A stretch of DNA of 64,000 nt from Burkholderiales bacterium (GTDB taxonomy: Bacteria > Pseudomonadota > Gammaproteobacteria > Burkholderiales > SG8-39): positions 1-64,000 of the forward strand of contig JAOAEA010000002.1 in NCBI GenBank assembly GCA_026417035.1. Reading direction: 5' to 3'. Below, piece after piece: positions 45,962 through 54,525 of this stretch. The translations under genes and the position numbers were made by a program. The first letter of the stretch is position 1; each line of letters opens with the position of its first letter. Under the pieces are notes generated by a model. That model made no database searches. It was not told where the DNA came from and saw nothing but the letters and a program-made list of their open reading frames with translations.

Positions 45962-46627
45962 TCACGCGAGTGCCCCGGCGAGCCACGCCGAGATGTCCGC
46001 GATCTCCTCGGGGCACACGGCATGCGGCATCGGGTATTCGTGCCATTCGACCCGGTGGCCCATCCTCACGAGCCGGTCGCGCGACCGCGCCCCGAGCCGC
46101 AAGGGCACGACCGGATCCTCCGTGCCGTGCGCCATGAAGATCGGCGTTTCGCGGTTCGCGGGATGCGCCTCCGCGCCCAGGGCGTCGGCCACCGGCACGT
46201 AACAGGAGAGAGCGACGATCCCCGCCAGCCGCTCGGGCCCGCGCAGACCGGTGAAGAGCGCCATCGCGCCGCCCTGCGAGAAACCGGCGAGCACGACGCG
46301 CGCCGCGGCGATGCCGCGCGCGCCCTCGCGTTCGACGAGCGTGGCGAGCAGCGCGTGCGAGGCGCGCACGCCGGCTTCGTCTTCGCGCCGGTCGACGTCG
46401 AGCGAGGCGATGTCGTACCACGCGCGCATCACGTAGCCCGCGTTCACGGTCACCGGCCGCAGCGGGGCGTGCGGGAAGACGAAGCGCACCGCGCAGGGCA
46501 GCGGCGCGAGCTCGGGAACGATCGGCGCGAAGTCCGACCCGTCCGCGCCGAGGCCGTGCATCCAGAGGACTGCTGCCGCCGGGCGCGGGCCGGTCTCGAT
46601 CTCGATCGCGTCGAGGCGCTCCGTCAT
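45962..46627 (-). CDS. Alpha/beta-hydrolase carboxylesterase (phospholipase/carboxylesterase family, EstB/YpfH-like)
   Basis: The 221-residue protein shows LWMHGLGADGSDFAPIVPEL (oxyanion region), nucleophile elbow VVLAGFSQGGAMAL near residue 115, the acid in FMAHGTEDPVVPL near 170 and histidine in YPMPHAVCPEEI near 203. These form a complete Ser-Asp-His triad in the short family that includes acyl-protein thioesterases and bacterial carboxylesterases. There is no signal peptide. It lies 162 bases after mog and 19 bases before the AsmA-like gene. Confidence 0.93.
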   Translation of the reverse strand: MTERLDAIEIETGPRPAAAVLWMHGLGADGSDFAPIVPELAPLPCAVRFVFPHAPLRPVTVNAGYVMRAWYDIASLDVDRREDEAGVRASHALLATLVEREGARGIAAARVVLAGFSQGGAMALFTGLRGPERLAGIVALSCYVPVADALGAEAHPANRETPIFMAHGTEDPVVPLRLGARSRDRLVRMGHRVEWHEYPMPHAVCPEEIADISAWLAGALA

Positions 46628-46789
46628 GGCCCGATGGTCGCGAATGCGCGGCCCGGACGCGAGGACGGAGTTCCTGAAGGCCGTCGCCGCACGGCCGGGG
46701 CGGGCGCGGCGGAAGCGGCGTCTTCCCCGTGTCGGGACGCCGGCGCAAGGGGCGCAGCGCGTCGCCCCGAACGGGTCAGCGGGCCGTGC

Positions 46790-47389
46790 TCAGCCGCCCT
46801 TGGGCCGCTGCGCGGACTTGGGGCGGAAGGCCTTCACGACGGCGTCGTTCGTCTCGACATAGGGGCCGCCGATGAGGTCGATGCAGTAGGGCACCGCAGC
46901 GAAGATGCCATGGACGACGGCGTTTCCCGCAGCGTCCTTCACGCCCTCGAGCGTCTCGCGGATCGACTTCGGCTGGCCGGGCAGGTTGATGATGAGCGCC
47001 TTGCCGCGCACCACCGCCACCTGCCGTGAGAGGATCGCGGTCGGGACGTAGTGGAGCGACACCTGGCGCATCTGCTCGCCGAAGCCGGGCAGCACCTTGT
47101 CGGCCACCGCGAGCGTCGCCTCGGGCGTCACGTCGCGCGGTGCCGGGCCGGTGCCGCCGGTCGTGAGCACGAGGTCGCAGCCGGCCGCATCGACGAGCTC
47201 CGCCAGCGTGCGCTCGATGGTCGCCCGGTCGTCGGGGATGAGGCGCGTCGTGGTCTCGAAGGGCGTCGCGAGCGCGGCCGCGAACCACGACTCGAGCGCG
47301 GGGATGCCTTCGTCCCGGTACACGCCGGAGGACGCGCGGTCGCTCACCGAGACGAGGCCGATCCGCAGCGGACGGTCGAGCGTGTTCAT
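46790..47389 (-). CDS. mog: Molybdopterin adenylyltransferase
   Basis: The 199-residue protein adenylates molybdopterin before molybdenum insertion. Seen: RIGLVSVSDRASSGVYRDEGIPAL, the MPT-binding VLTTGGTGPAPRDVTPEAT, and GKALIINLPGQPKSIRETL, all Mog signatures. It shares ATGA with the DUF3617 gene upstream. Within this window it could serve the molybdenum hydroxylase at 58.6-61.3 kb. Confidence 0.95.
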   Translation of the reverse strand: MNTLDRPLRIGLVSVSDRASSGVYRDEGIPALESWFAAALATPFETTTRLIPDDRATIERTLAELVDAAGCDLVLTTGGTGPAPRDVTPEATLAVADKVLPGFGEQMRQVSLHYVPTAILSRQVAVVRGKALIINLPGQPKSIRETLEGVKDAAGNAVVHGIFAAVPYCIDLIGGPYVETNDAVVKAFRPKSAQRPKGG

Positions 47390-47835
47390 CGCGTTCGCGC
47401 GGCCGGCGGCGCGCAGTCCCCGATTCGCACGCCCGAGTAGGACTGGTTCACCACGATCGGCCGTCCGTCCTCCCGGGTCTCGACGCGCGTCGCGCCCGAG
47501 TAGGACGCGCCCTGCCAGACGATCGAGCCCGAGCCGGTCATCGGGTTCCCGCCCTTGCAGTCGAAGGTCCACGAGGCGCCCTCGGCGGTCGCCTTGTAAT
47601 CGCTCACCGTGCAGTCGCCGCGCGGCGCGGCAGGGCTCGCGCTGGCCGCTTCCTTGACCTGCTCGGGAGTGACGCACCGCCGCAGGGTCTCAACCTCCGC
47701 CGGCCGGCCCGCCACTTCGACACGGAACGTCACCTCCCAGAGGCCGGGCTGCATGTTGGGTGCCTGCGCGCGGGCCGGTGCGGCAGCCGTCGCTGCCGCG
47801 ACCAGCAGTGAGAGGCAGGCCGCGCCGCGCATCAC
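47386..47835 (-). CDS. DUF3617 family periplasmic protein
   Basis: The 149-residue protein has a signal peptide (RGAACLSLLVAAATAAAPARA) and the DUF3617 layout: MQPGLWEVTFRVEV, CVTPEQVKEA, CTVSDYKATAEGASWTFDC and GSIVWQGASYSGATRVE. Cysteines near 53, 75 and 92 probably pair in the periplasm. The function of the family is unknown. It overlaps darP and mog by four bases each; the pairing with mog recurs in betaproteobacteria only as far as I can judge from memory, so treat it as unverified. Confidence 0.85.
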   Translation of the reverse strand: MMRGAACLSLLVAAATAAAPARAQAPNMQPGLWEVTFRVEVAGRPAEVETLRRCVTPEQVKEAASASPAAPRGDCTVSDYKATAEGASWTFDCKGGNPMTGSGSIVWQGASYSGATRVETREDGRPIVVNQSYSGVRIGDCAPPAARTR

Positions 47836-48359
47836 GTCGCGGCCGCGCCGGGGGCGGCGTCCTCGAGCAGCGCGCGCACGAGCCGGAAGAGCTCGCGGTA
47901 ACGGCGCGGCGGCTGCCCGGCGGCCTGTTCCCGGCGCGCCTCGCGGACGAGCCCGCGCAGCGCCGTCAGGTCAGCGGCGGGCACGGCCTGCGCGAACGCC
48001 GTCAGGGCGTCCTCTTCGGCGAGCAGGCGCTCGCGCCAGCTCTCGGCGAGGCGGTGCATCGCCGTGTGCGCCGCGAGCTTCCCCTCCCACTCCTCGAACT
48101 TCGCGCGGATCGGTGCGGGATCGACCTCGCGCATGAGCCGCCCGATGTACTGGAGCTGGCGGCGGCGCGCCTCGCGCGCGGTCATGCGCTGCGCGTCGCG
48201 CACGGCTGCGAGAAGGTCTTCGGGCAGGCCGATCTCCGCGAGCCGCTCGGCGGAAACGCCGACGAGGCGTTCGCCGAGCGCCTGCAGCGCGTGCATGTCG
48301 CGCTTCTTTTGCGACTTGCTCGGCGCCTGCGGCGCGGGTTCGGCACGGGGTCGGGGCAT
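47832..48359 (-). CDS. darP: Ribosome-associated protein DarP (YjgA, DUF615)
   Basis: This 175-residue alpha-helical, charged protein has the DUF615 signatures SKSQKKRDMHALQALGERLV, MTAREARRRQLQYIGRLMREVD and EEWRERL-like helices later. E. coli DarP (YjgA) is a late 50S subunit assembly factor. It is divergent from pmbA, the standard pmbA-yjgA arrangement. Its stop overlaps the start of the DUF3617 gene. Confidence 0.93.
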   Translation of the reverse strand: MPRPRAEPAPQAPSKSQKKRDMHALQALGERLVGVSAERLAEIGLPEDLLAAVRDAQRMTAREARRRQLQYIGRLMREVDPAPIRAKFEEWEGKLAAHTAMHRLAESWRERLLAEEDALTAFAQAVPAADLTALRGLVREARREQAAGQPPRRYRELFRLVRALLEDAAPGAAAT

Positions 48360-48369
48360 GACGGGCTGC

Positions 48370-48375
48370 TATGAT
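48370..48375 (+). promoter_or_regulatory. pmbA -10 element
   Basis: TATGAT, five of six to consensus, 26 bases before the pmbA ATG in the 41-base divergent gap with darP. No good -35 is visible; that region lies inside the darP start. Confidence 0.4.
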
Positions 48376-48400
48376 ACCGGCTTTCCCGCAGTGAAAAGCC

Positions 48401-49741
48401 ATGGCGAAGGCGAGGTTCTCCTACACGCTCGACACGTTGCGCGCCATCGCGGCCGACGTGCTCGCGCGCGCCAGGGCGGGTGGCGCGACCGCGTGCGAGA
48501 CCGAGGTCTCGGAAGGCTACGGACAGACCGTCACGGTGCGCATGGGCGAGGTCGAGACCATCGAGCACAACCGCGACAAGGGCATCGGCGTCACCGTCTA
48601 CGTCGGCAAGCAGAAGGGCTACGCGAGCACTTCCGACTTCTCGCCCAAGGCGGTCGCCGACACGGTGGATGCGGCGCTCTCGATCGCGCGCTTCACGGCC
48701 GCCGACGATGCGGCCGGGCTCGCGGAGCCGGAGCTGCTCGCGCGGGAGATCCGCGACCTCGACCTCTTCCACCCCTGGGACCTCCCGGTCGAGCGCGCGA
48801 TCGACATGGCGCGCGCCGCGGAAGCGGCGGCGTTCCGGCTCGATCCGCGCGTCACCAATTCCGAGGGCGCGACGGTCTCGGCGCAGCAGTCGCAGTTCAT
48901 CGCCGCGAACTCGCACGGCTTCATGGCCGGATACCCGAGCTCGCGGCACTACGTCTCGGTCGCGGTGATCGCCGCCGAGGGCGACGAGATGGAACGCGAC
49001 GACTGGTACTCGAGCGCGCGCGCGAGCGGCGACCTCGCCTCGCCCGAGGCGATCGGCGACTACGCCGGCCGGCGCGCGCTCGCGCGCCTGCGCAGCCGCA
49101 AGCTCTCGACGCGGCGCGCGCCGGTGCTCTTCGAGGCGCCCGCGGCGAACGGCCTGCTCGGCCACTTCGTGGCCGCCGCGAGCGGCGGCAACCTGTACCG
49201 CAAGGCCTCGTTCCTCGTCGACGCGCTCGGCACTCAGGTGTTCGCGCCGCTGGTCGGGCTGCGCGAGGACCCGCATCGCCCGCGCGGCCTCGCCTCGGCG
49301 TATTTCGACGACGACGGCGTGGCGACCCGTCCGCGCGACGTCGTGAAGGACGGCGTGCTCCAGGGCTATTTCCTCGGCGTGTATTCGGCCCGCAAGCTCG
49401 GGATGCAGACCACCGGCAACGCCGGCGGCAACCACAACCTGGTCCTCGCGCCGGGGCCTGACGACTTCATCGGCCTCATCCGGCGCATGGGCACCGGCCT
49501 CCTCGTGACCGAGCTGATGGGCCAGGGCGTCAACACGGTGACCGGCGACTACTCGCGCGGCGCGGCCGGCTACTGGGTGGAAGGGGGCGAGATCGCCTAC
49601 CCGGTGAGCGAGATCACGATCGCCGGCAACCTGCGCGAGATGTTCCGCAACATCGTCGCCGTGGGCAACGACACGCTGGTGCGCGGGTCGCGCATCTGCG
49701 GCTCCATCCTGGTCGACGGCCTGACCATCGCCGGCAACTGA
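48401..49741 (+). CDS. pmbA: Metalloprotease PmbA/TldE
   Basis: The 446-residue protein is the TldE half of the TldD/TldE protease, which matures peptide antibiotics such as microcin B17 and degrades CcdA in E. coli. Seen: ETEVSEGYGQTVTVRMGEVETIEHNRDKG at the start, VTNSEGATVSAQQSQF, RRAPVLFEAPAANGLLGHFVAAASGG, and near the end VTELMGQGVNTVTGDYSRGAAGYWVEGGEI. No HExxH motif is present, as expected for TldE, since the metal ligands lie in TldD. tldD is not in the window. Confidence 0.96.
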   Translation: MAKARFSYTLDTLRAIAADVLARARAGGATACETEVSEGYGQTVTVRMGEVETIEHNRDKGIGVTVYVGKQKGYASTSDFSPKAVADTVDAALSIARFTAADDAAGLAEPELLAREIRDLDLFHPWDLPVERAIDMARAAEAAAFRLDPRVTNSEGATVSAQQSQFIAANSHGFMAGYPSSRHYVSVAVIAAEGDEMERDDWYSSARASGDLASPEAIGDYAGRRALARLRSRKLSTRRAPVLFEAPAANGLLGHFVAAASGGNLYRKASFLVDALGTQVFAPLVGLREDPHRPRGLASAYFDDDGVATRPRDVVKDGVLQGYFLGVYSARKLGMQTTGNAGGNHNLVLAPGPDDFIGLIRRMGTGLLVTELMGQGVNTVTGDYSRGAAGYWVEGGEIAYPVSEITIAGNLREMFRNIVAVGNDTLVRGSRICGSILVDGLTIAGN

Positions 49742-49760
49742 CGCCGCCGGCGCCCTGCGG

Positions 49761-50483
49761 TCAGCGGAAGCTCGGCCCGCAGGCCCAGGCGACGAGCGAG
49801 CGCCGGATGCCCGCTTCGATGGGCGTCACGCGGTGCGCCATGTAAGCGGGGAAGATGATCGCGTCGCCCGGCGCGCGCGCGCCACCGCCCGCCATGCCGA
49901 CGAACTCGAGCGCGCCGCCCGAGTAGTCCGACCCGGCGGTGAGCTGAACCGACATCGAGAGCTTGCGCGCGGCGGTGCGGTCCGGCCCGAGGTCCATGTG
50001 CCAGCCGAAGTGCTCGCCCGGCCCGTACACCGTGTACTGCAGCGCGTCCACGAACCCGGCGAGGTCGAATCCGTAGCGCGCGTTCGCCTCGTGGAAGAGG
50101 AGCGCCAGGCGGTGGAAGAGCCAGTGCGTATCGGGCGCCGGCACGATCCAGCTGATGCGGCTCACCCGGTAGGTGCTGTCGCCCTTCTCGACGCCGCCCG
50201 CCTGCGCCGGCAGCGCCTCCCCGATCGCGACGATCCGGGCGCACTCGTCCGGTGTGAAGGCGCCCGAGCGGACTTGGATCACGTGCGGCGCGCCCGTGAG
50301 GGGGAGCGCGCGGGACGGATGGAACGGATCCTCGCCTTTCGGCCACGCGAGCGACCGGCCCCCGGCGGCCGTTTCCCGGACTTCCGAGGGGAAGAGATAG
50401 ACGAAGGGCGCCTCGGCGGGCTGGGCCACGGCCGCTCCGATCGGGAAAGGCCGCAGGATGCCCGCAGGGCCTGCCGGCGGCAA
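49761..50483 (-). CDS. 2-oxoglutarate/Fe(II)-dependent dioxygenase (PKHD-type hydroxylase)
   Basis: The protein has up to 240 residues; the exact start is uncertain. The double-stranded beta-helix shows the iron ligands HxD in EHFGWHMDLG near 160, a histidine in YMAHRVTPIEAG near 213 and the 2-oxoglutarate arginine in IRRSLVAWACG near 227. Before the core is an atypical N-terminal region (about 1-70). PKHD members hydroxylate protein side chains or small molecules; the target is unknown. It is divergent from dctP and convergent with pmbA. Confidence 0.88.
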   Translation of the reverse strand: MPPAGPAGILRPFPIGAAVAQPAEAPFVYLFPSEVRETAAGGRSLAWPKGEDPFHPSRALPLTGAPHVIQVRSGAFTPDECARIVAIGEALPAQAGGVEKGDSTYRVSRISWIVPAPDTHWLFHRLALLFHEANARYGFDLAGFVDALQYTVYGPGEHFGWHMDLGPDRTAARKLSMSVQLTAGSDYSGGALEFVGMAGGGARAPGDAIIFPAYMAHRVTPIEAGIRRSLVAWACGPSFR

Positions 50484-50503
50484 GAAGTCCCGGGGCCGAT
50501 CTG

Positions 50504-50509
50504 TATAAT
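50504..50509 (+). promoter_or_regulatory. dctP -10 element
   Basis: A perfect TATAAT about 58 bases before the GTG start of the TRAP receptor gene, in the divergent gap with the dioxygenase. No good -35 is visible. Confidence 0.45.
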
Positions 50510-50567
50510 CCGACCGCGGTCCGGACCTTCCGGATCTTCCACCGGCTCACAGAGAGAGGAGACCCAA

Positions 50568-51653
50568 GTGAAAAGACGAGAATTCCTGAAGAAGGCGGGT
50601 GTCGGCGCTGCCGCCGCCGGGGCGGTCGCGGCCCCCGCGATCGTCAAGGCGCAACCGACCATCAGCTGGCGGCTCGCCTCGAGCTTCCCGAAGTCGCTCG
50701 ACACCATCTTCGGCGCGGGCGAGTACGCGGCGAAGCTCGTGAACGAGATGTCCGGCGGCAAGTTCACCATCCGCGTGTTCGCCGGGGGCGAGATCGTCCC
50801 CGGGCTCCAGGTCCTCGACGCGGTGCAGAACGGCACCGTCGAGATCGGCCACACCGCGCCCTATTACTACGTCGGCAAGGATCCGACCTGGGCGTTCGGC
50901 ACCGCCATCCCCTTCGGCCTGAACGCGCGCCAGTACAACGCCTGGTGGTACTTCGCGAGCGGCGACAAGCTGTTCAACGAGTTCTCCGAGGCGAACGGCG
51001 TGGTGTCGCTGCTTGCCGGCAACACCGGCGCGCAGATGGGCGGCTGGTTCCGCAAGGAGATCAAGTCGCTCGCCGACCTGCAGGGCGTGAAGATGCGCAT
51101 CGGCGGCTGGGGCGGCCAGATCATGGCGAAGCTCGGCGCGGTGCCGCAGCAGATCGCCGGCGGCGAGATCTACCAGGCGCTCGAGCGCGGCACGATCGAC
51201 GCGGCCGAGTGGGTGGGCCCCTACGACGACGAGAAGCTCGGCTTCAACAAGGTCGCCAAGTTCTACTATTACCCCGGGTGGTGGGAGGGCGGCCCGGCGC
51301 TGCACTTGCAGGTGAACAAGAAGTCGTGGGAAGGCCTGCCGAAGGACTACCAGGCGATGCTGACCGCCGCGGCGCACGGGGCGAACGAGTACATGATGGC
51401 CAAGTACGACGCGCAGAACCCCGCGGCCCTGCGCCGGCTGGTCGCCTCCGGCACCCAGCTGCGCGCGTTCCCCCGCGAGATGATGGAGGCGGCGTTCAAG
51501 GCGGCGAACGATCTCTACGCCGAGACCGCGGCCAAGAACGCGCCGTTCAAGAAGATCTACGAGAGCTACATCGCGTTCCGCAACGACTCGATCACCTGGA
51601 TGCGCGTGACCGAGAACACCTTCGACGACTTCATGGCGACGGTGAAAAAGTAG
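50568..51653 (+). CDS. dctP: TRAP transporter solute receptor, DctP family, with Tat signal
   Basis: The start is GTG 50568, preceded by AGAGGAGA; 361 residues follow. It begins KRREFLKKAGVGAAAAGAVAAPAIVKA, a twin-arginine signal, so the receptor is exported folded. The mature part has ISWRLASSFPKSLDTIFGAGEYAAKLVNEMSGGKFTIRVFAGGEIV and PQQIAGGEIYQALERGTIDAAEWVGPYDD, the subgroup with the YiaO/TakP-like motif seen in alpha-keto acid receptors (TakP). Ligand is probably a carboxylate. Its permease genes lie convergently downstream rather than behind it. A two-way terminator separates them. Confidence 0.93.
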   Translation: MKRREFLKKAGVGAAAAGAVAAPAIVKAQPTISWRLASSFPKSLDTIFGAGEYAAKLVNEMSGGKFTIRVFAGGEIVPGLQVLDAVQNGTVEIGHTAPYYYVGKDPTWAFGTAIPFGLNARQYNAWWYFASGDKLFNEFSEANGVVSLLAGNTGAQMGGWFRKEIKSLADLQGVKMRIGGWGGQIMAKLGAVPQQIAGGEIYQALERGTIDAAEWVGPYDDEKLGFNKVAKFYYYPGWWEGGPALHLQVNKKSWEGLPKDYQAMLTAAAHGANEYMMAKYDAQNPAALRRLVASGTQLRAFPREMMEAAFKAANDLYAETAAKNAPFKKIYESYIAFRNDSITWMRVTENTFDDFMATVKK

Positions 51654-51676
51654 CCCCCGGCGCCGCGCCGGAAGCG

Positions 51677-51706
51677 AAAAGCCCCGCCGCGCGCGGGGCT
51701 TTTTTT
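51677..51706 (+). terminator. Bidirectional terminator between dctP and dctM
   Basis: AAAAGCCCCGC and GCGGGGCTTTT pair across a five-base loop (stem core 51681-51687 with 51693-51699). Seven T follow on the plus strand and four on the minus strand, so it can end both convergent transcripts, more strongly for dctP. Confidence 0.85.
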
Positions 51707-51731
51707 CGCGTACCGGCCGCCCGGCGCGCGG

Positions 51732-53249
51732 CTATTTCTTCGGCTCGTTCTCCTTGAGCATCTTCATGATCTCGTCCGTCTCCTCGGCTGGCTTCTCGCC
51801 GCCGGCCTTGCCGGCCTCGCGCATCATCCGCTGCAGCGCGTCCTCGGCGCCTTCCTCGGGCTTCCCGGCGTCGATCGACTCGATCTCGATCTTCACGTCG
51901 CCCGGATCCACGCGCTTGGTGCTGCCGGTCATGAACATCACCTCCTCCGGCCACACGATGATCGTGGCGAGGGCGAGGAGCTGGATCGCGATGAAGCTCA
52001 CCACGCCCTTGTAGATGTCGCCGGTGGTGACGCCCTTGGGGGCGACGCTGCGAAGGTAAAAGAGCGCGAAGCCGAACGGCGGCGTGAGGAACGAGGTCTG
52101 CAGGTTCATGCCGATCATCACGCCGAACCACACGAGGTCGATGCCCATCTTCTCGGCCACCGGGCCGAGCAGCGGCAGCAGGATGAAGGCGATCTCGAAG
52201 AAGTCGATGAAAAACCCCAGCAGGAAGACGATCAGGTTCACCACCAGGATGAACCCGAGCTCGCCGCCCGGCACGAGCCGGAAGAGGTGCTCCACCCAGA
52301 GGTCGCCGTCCACCGCGCGGAACACGAGCGCGAAGATGGTCGAGCCGATCAGTACGAACATCACGAACACGGTGAGCTTGGTCGTGGCGTCCATCGCCTC
52401 GCGCAGGACTTTCATCGTGAGGCGCCGGCGCGACCACGCGAGGACGAGGGCGCCGACCGCGCCCATCGCACCGCCCTCGGTCGGCGTGGCGACGCCGAGG
52501 AAGATCGTGCCCAGGACGAGGAAGATGAGCACGAGCGGCGGCACCATCCCGAAGAGCGCGTGCCGGTACAGCTCGAGGCCGCGCATGGTCCGCGCCTCCG
52601 GCGGCAGCGCCGGCACCGCCGAGGGCTTGAAGATCGAGAGCGCGAGGATGTAGAGCGCGAGGAGCCCGATCAGCATGGCGCTCGGGATGAGCGCGCCGGC
52701 GTACATGTCGCCTACCGACGCCCCCAGCACGTCGGCGAGAACGATCAGCACGAGCGACGGCGGCACGATCTGCGCGAGCGTGCCCGAGGCGCAGATCACG
52801 CCGGTGGCCACCTTCTTGTCGTAGCCGTAGCGCAGCATGATCGGCAGCGAGATGAGGCCCATGGCGATCACCGAGGCGGCGACGACGCCGGTGGTCGCCG
52901 CGAGCAGCGCGCCGACGAAGATCACCGCGTAGGCGACGCCGCCGCGCACCCGCCCGAAGAGCTGCCCCACGGTGTCGAGCAGGTCCTCGGCGAGGCCGCT
53001 CCGCTCCAGGATGATCCCCATGAACGTGAAGAACGGGATCGCGAGCAGCACCTGGTTCGCCATGATCCCGAAGAGCCGCTGCGGCAGCGCCTGCAGGAGC
53101 GCCGGCTGCAGCCAGCCCATCTCGATGCCGATGAAGGCGAAGAGGAGGCCATTGGCCGCGAGCGCGAACGCCACCGGGAAGCCGGTGAGCAGGAAGAGCG
53201 CCAGCGTGAGGAACATGATGGGCGCGATGCCCTCGTGCCCGGAGACCAT
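51732..53249 (-). CDS. dctM: TRAP transporter large permease, DctM family
   Basis: The 505-residue protein has 12 or so membrane segments with family marks: GFPVAFALAANGLLF, LLAIPFFTFMGIILERSGLAEDLLDT, ATTGVVAASVIAMGLISLPIM, GTLAQIVPPSLVLIVLADVLG and MNLQTSFLTPPFGFALFYLRSVAP. It imports the ligand delivered by DctP, driven by a sodium gradient. After the last membrane helix a charged cytoplasmic tail of about 65 residues (EDALQRMMREAGKAGGEK, EIMKMLKENEPKK) is present that most DctM proteins lack. It follows dctQ by 65 bases. Confidence 0.95.
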   Translation of the reverse strand: MVSGHEGIAPIMFLTLALFLLTGFPVAFALAANGLLFAFIGIEMGWLQPALLQALPQRLFGIMANQVLLAIPFFTFMGIILERSGLAEDLLDTVGQLFGRVRGGVAYAVIFVGALLAATTGVVAASVIAMGLISLPIMLRYGYDKKVATGVICASGTLAQIVPPSLVLIVLADVLGASVGDMYAGALIPSAMLIGLLALYILALSIFKPSAVPALPPEARTMRGLELYRHALFGMVPPLVLIFLVLGTIFLGVATPTEGGAMGAVGALVLAWSRRRLTMKVLREAMDATTKLTVFVMFVLIGSTIFALVFRAVDGDLWVEHLFRLVPGGELGFILVVNLIVFLLGFFIDFFEIAFILLPLLGPVAEKMGIDLVWFGVMIGMNLQTSFLTPPFGFALFYLRSVAPKGVTTGDIYKGVVSFIAIQLLALATIIVWPEEVMFMTGSTKRVDPGDVKIEIESIDAGKPEEGAEDALQRMMREAGKAGGEKPAEETDEIMKMLKENEPKK

Positions 53250-53314
53250 CGAATCGGTTCCTCGTCAGTGGGGGAAGCGGTGTGGGCGCGGGGCGCCGGT
53301 CCCGGCGGCGGTGC

Positions 53315-53878
53315 TCACTCGACCCTCGCGTCCGGCGGGGCCTCGTCGGGGGCGTGGCCCAGCCCCTCCCAACGCACCCTGCCGCGCAGGTAGGCGATGC
53401 GCTTGACGAGCTCCGAGACCGATTGGAGCAGGAGCAGCAGGAACCCGATCGGGACCAGCACCTTCACCGGCCAGCGGATGAGGCCGCCGGAGTCGGCCGA
53501 CATCTCGCCGCGCGCGTACGAGTCGTAGAACATGTCCCAGCCGAACTTGAGGAAGACGAGGCAGGTGGGGATCAGGAACACGACGATGCCAACGAGGTCG
53601 ATCCACGCGTTCGTCCGCCGGCGCAGGCGGTTGGCGACGAGGTCGATCCGCACGTGGGAGTTGCTGAGGAGCGCGTACCCGCCGCCGAGCAGGAAGATCG
53701 CGGAGAAGAGGTACCACTGCACCTCCAGCCACGCGTTGCTGCTCAGGTTGAAGCCGTAGCGCGAGACCGCGTTCCCGGCGCTGATGAGCGTGGTCACGAG
53801 CACGAGCCAGCCGACCGTCCGGCCGACGCGGTCGTTGAGCGCGTCGATGGCACGGGAGAGGGAGAGGAGCAGGTCCAC
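53315..53878 (-). CDS. dctQ: TRAP transporter small permease, DctQ family
   Basis: The likely start is GTG 53878, giving 187 residues; the frame is open upstream but without signals. Four membrane segments are seen (about 18-38, 48-68, 92-112, 135-158), with NAVSRYGFNLSSNAWLEVQWYLFSAIFLLGGGYALLSNSHVRIDL, characteristic of DctQ. It joins DctM to form the TRAP membrane complex. It precedes dctM on the minus strand. Start assignment is moderate only. Confidence 0.85.
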   Translation of the reverse strand: MDLLLSLSRAIDALNDRVGRTVGWLVLVTTLISAGNAVSRYGFNLSSNAWLEVQWYLFSAIFLLGGGYALLSNSHVRIDLVANRLRRRTNAWIDLVGIVVFLIPTCLVFLKFGWDMFYDSYARGEMSADSGGLIRWPVKVLVPIGFLLLLLQSVSELVKRIAYLRGRVRWEGLGHAPDEAPPDARVE

Positions 53879-54167
53879 TGCGCGGCTCGCTTCTGTGAGG
53901 TTGACGGCGGTCGGCTCGGGCGCACCGATCGCTTCGCGGCGTGTTCGCGGAGGCTCATGCCGCGTCCGTCGGCGAAAGCGGCCCCGCGATTCTCCCGAAA
54001 CTCCGCGCCGAAGGCAAAGTATCGGGCGACCGTGCTTGCGCACCCCTGACGTCCCGCGTGGCGGTGACCCGACGCCACGGTGCGGCTCGGGCGCCCTGCG
54101 CGCGGGGTGACGCGGCCGACCTGCGGCGCGCGCTCCGCCTTTCCAGCTCCGGTCGCATGGACATCGA
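53879..54167. other. Intergenic region upstream of dctQ
   Basis: About 290 bases, continuing into the inverted-repeat segment and then to the DUF3429 gene at 54526. Frames here are open on both strands but have no family motif. I see no strong promoter for dctQ. Confidence 0.45.
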
Positions 54168-54411
54168 TGTCCTGGACAAAATGGCGAAACTAGGGTAACG
54201 TGCGAGCTGACCGACGGGGCGGGCCGGTTCCACGTCACTCCCTCCTCCCTCCCTCACGACCGAGCCGCGGAGCCGGTCCGTTCCCGTCAGTCACCTCGAT
54301 CGCCAGAGAGACCGCCTCGGGCGCCCGCGGGGAGGTAGCCCCTGATGAGGGTTGGGTGGCTCGCCAGGGCGCGAGTCGGGTTCTGACAGGTCGCTAGATG
54401 TCCAGGACAAC
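54166..54411. repeat. Inverted repeat bounding a 242-bp non-coding segment
   Basis: GATGTCCTGGACA at 54166-54178 and its inverse complement GTTGTCCTGGACA read on the minus strand from 54411 to 54399 match at 12 of 13 positions. Each core, TGTCC-N-GGACA, is itself a palindrome. The left copy is preceded by GGACATCGATGTCC, another palindrome. The interior has no clear coding region. It may be a remnant mobile element (MITE-like), or a pair of operator sites. Confidence 0.5.
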
Positions 54412-54525
54412 AAGACGGTTCGACCGCCAAGAGCGCTTAGCCGCTCGGCAGGTTCGGTGCGGAGCTCCGCCAACGATCGAGCGAGCGCGCCGGGCGCGGA
54501 TGCGTTCAGCGATCGCGGGGGGGCG

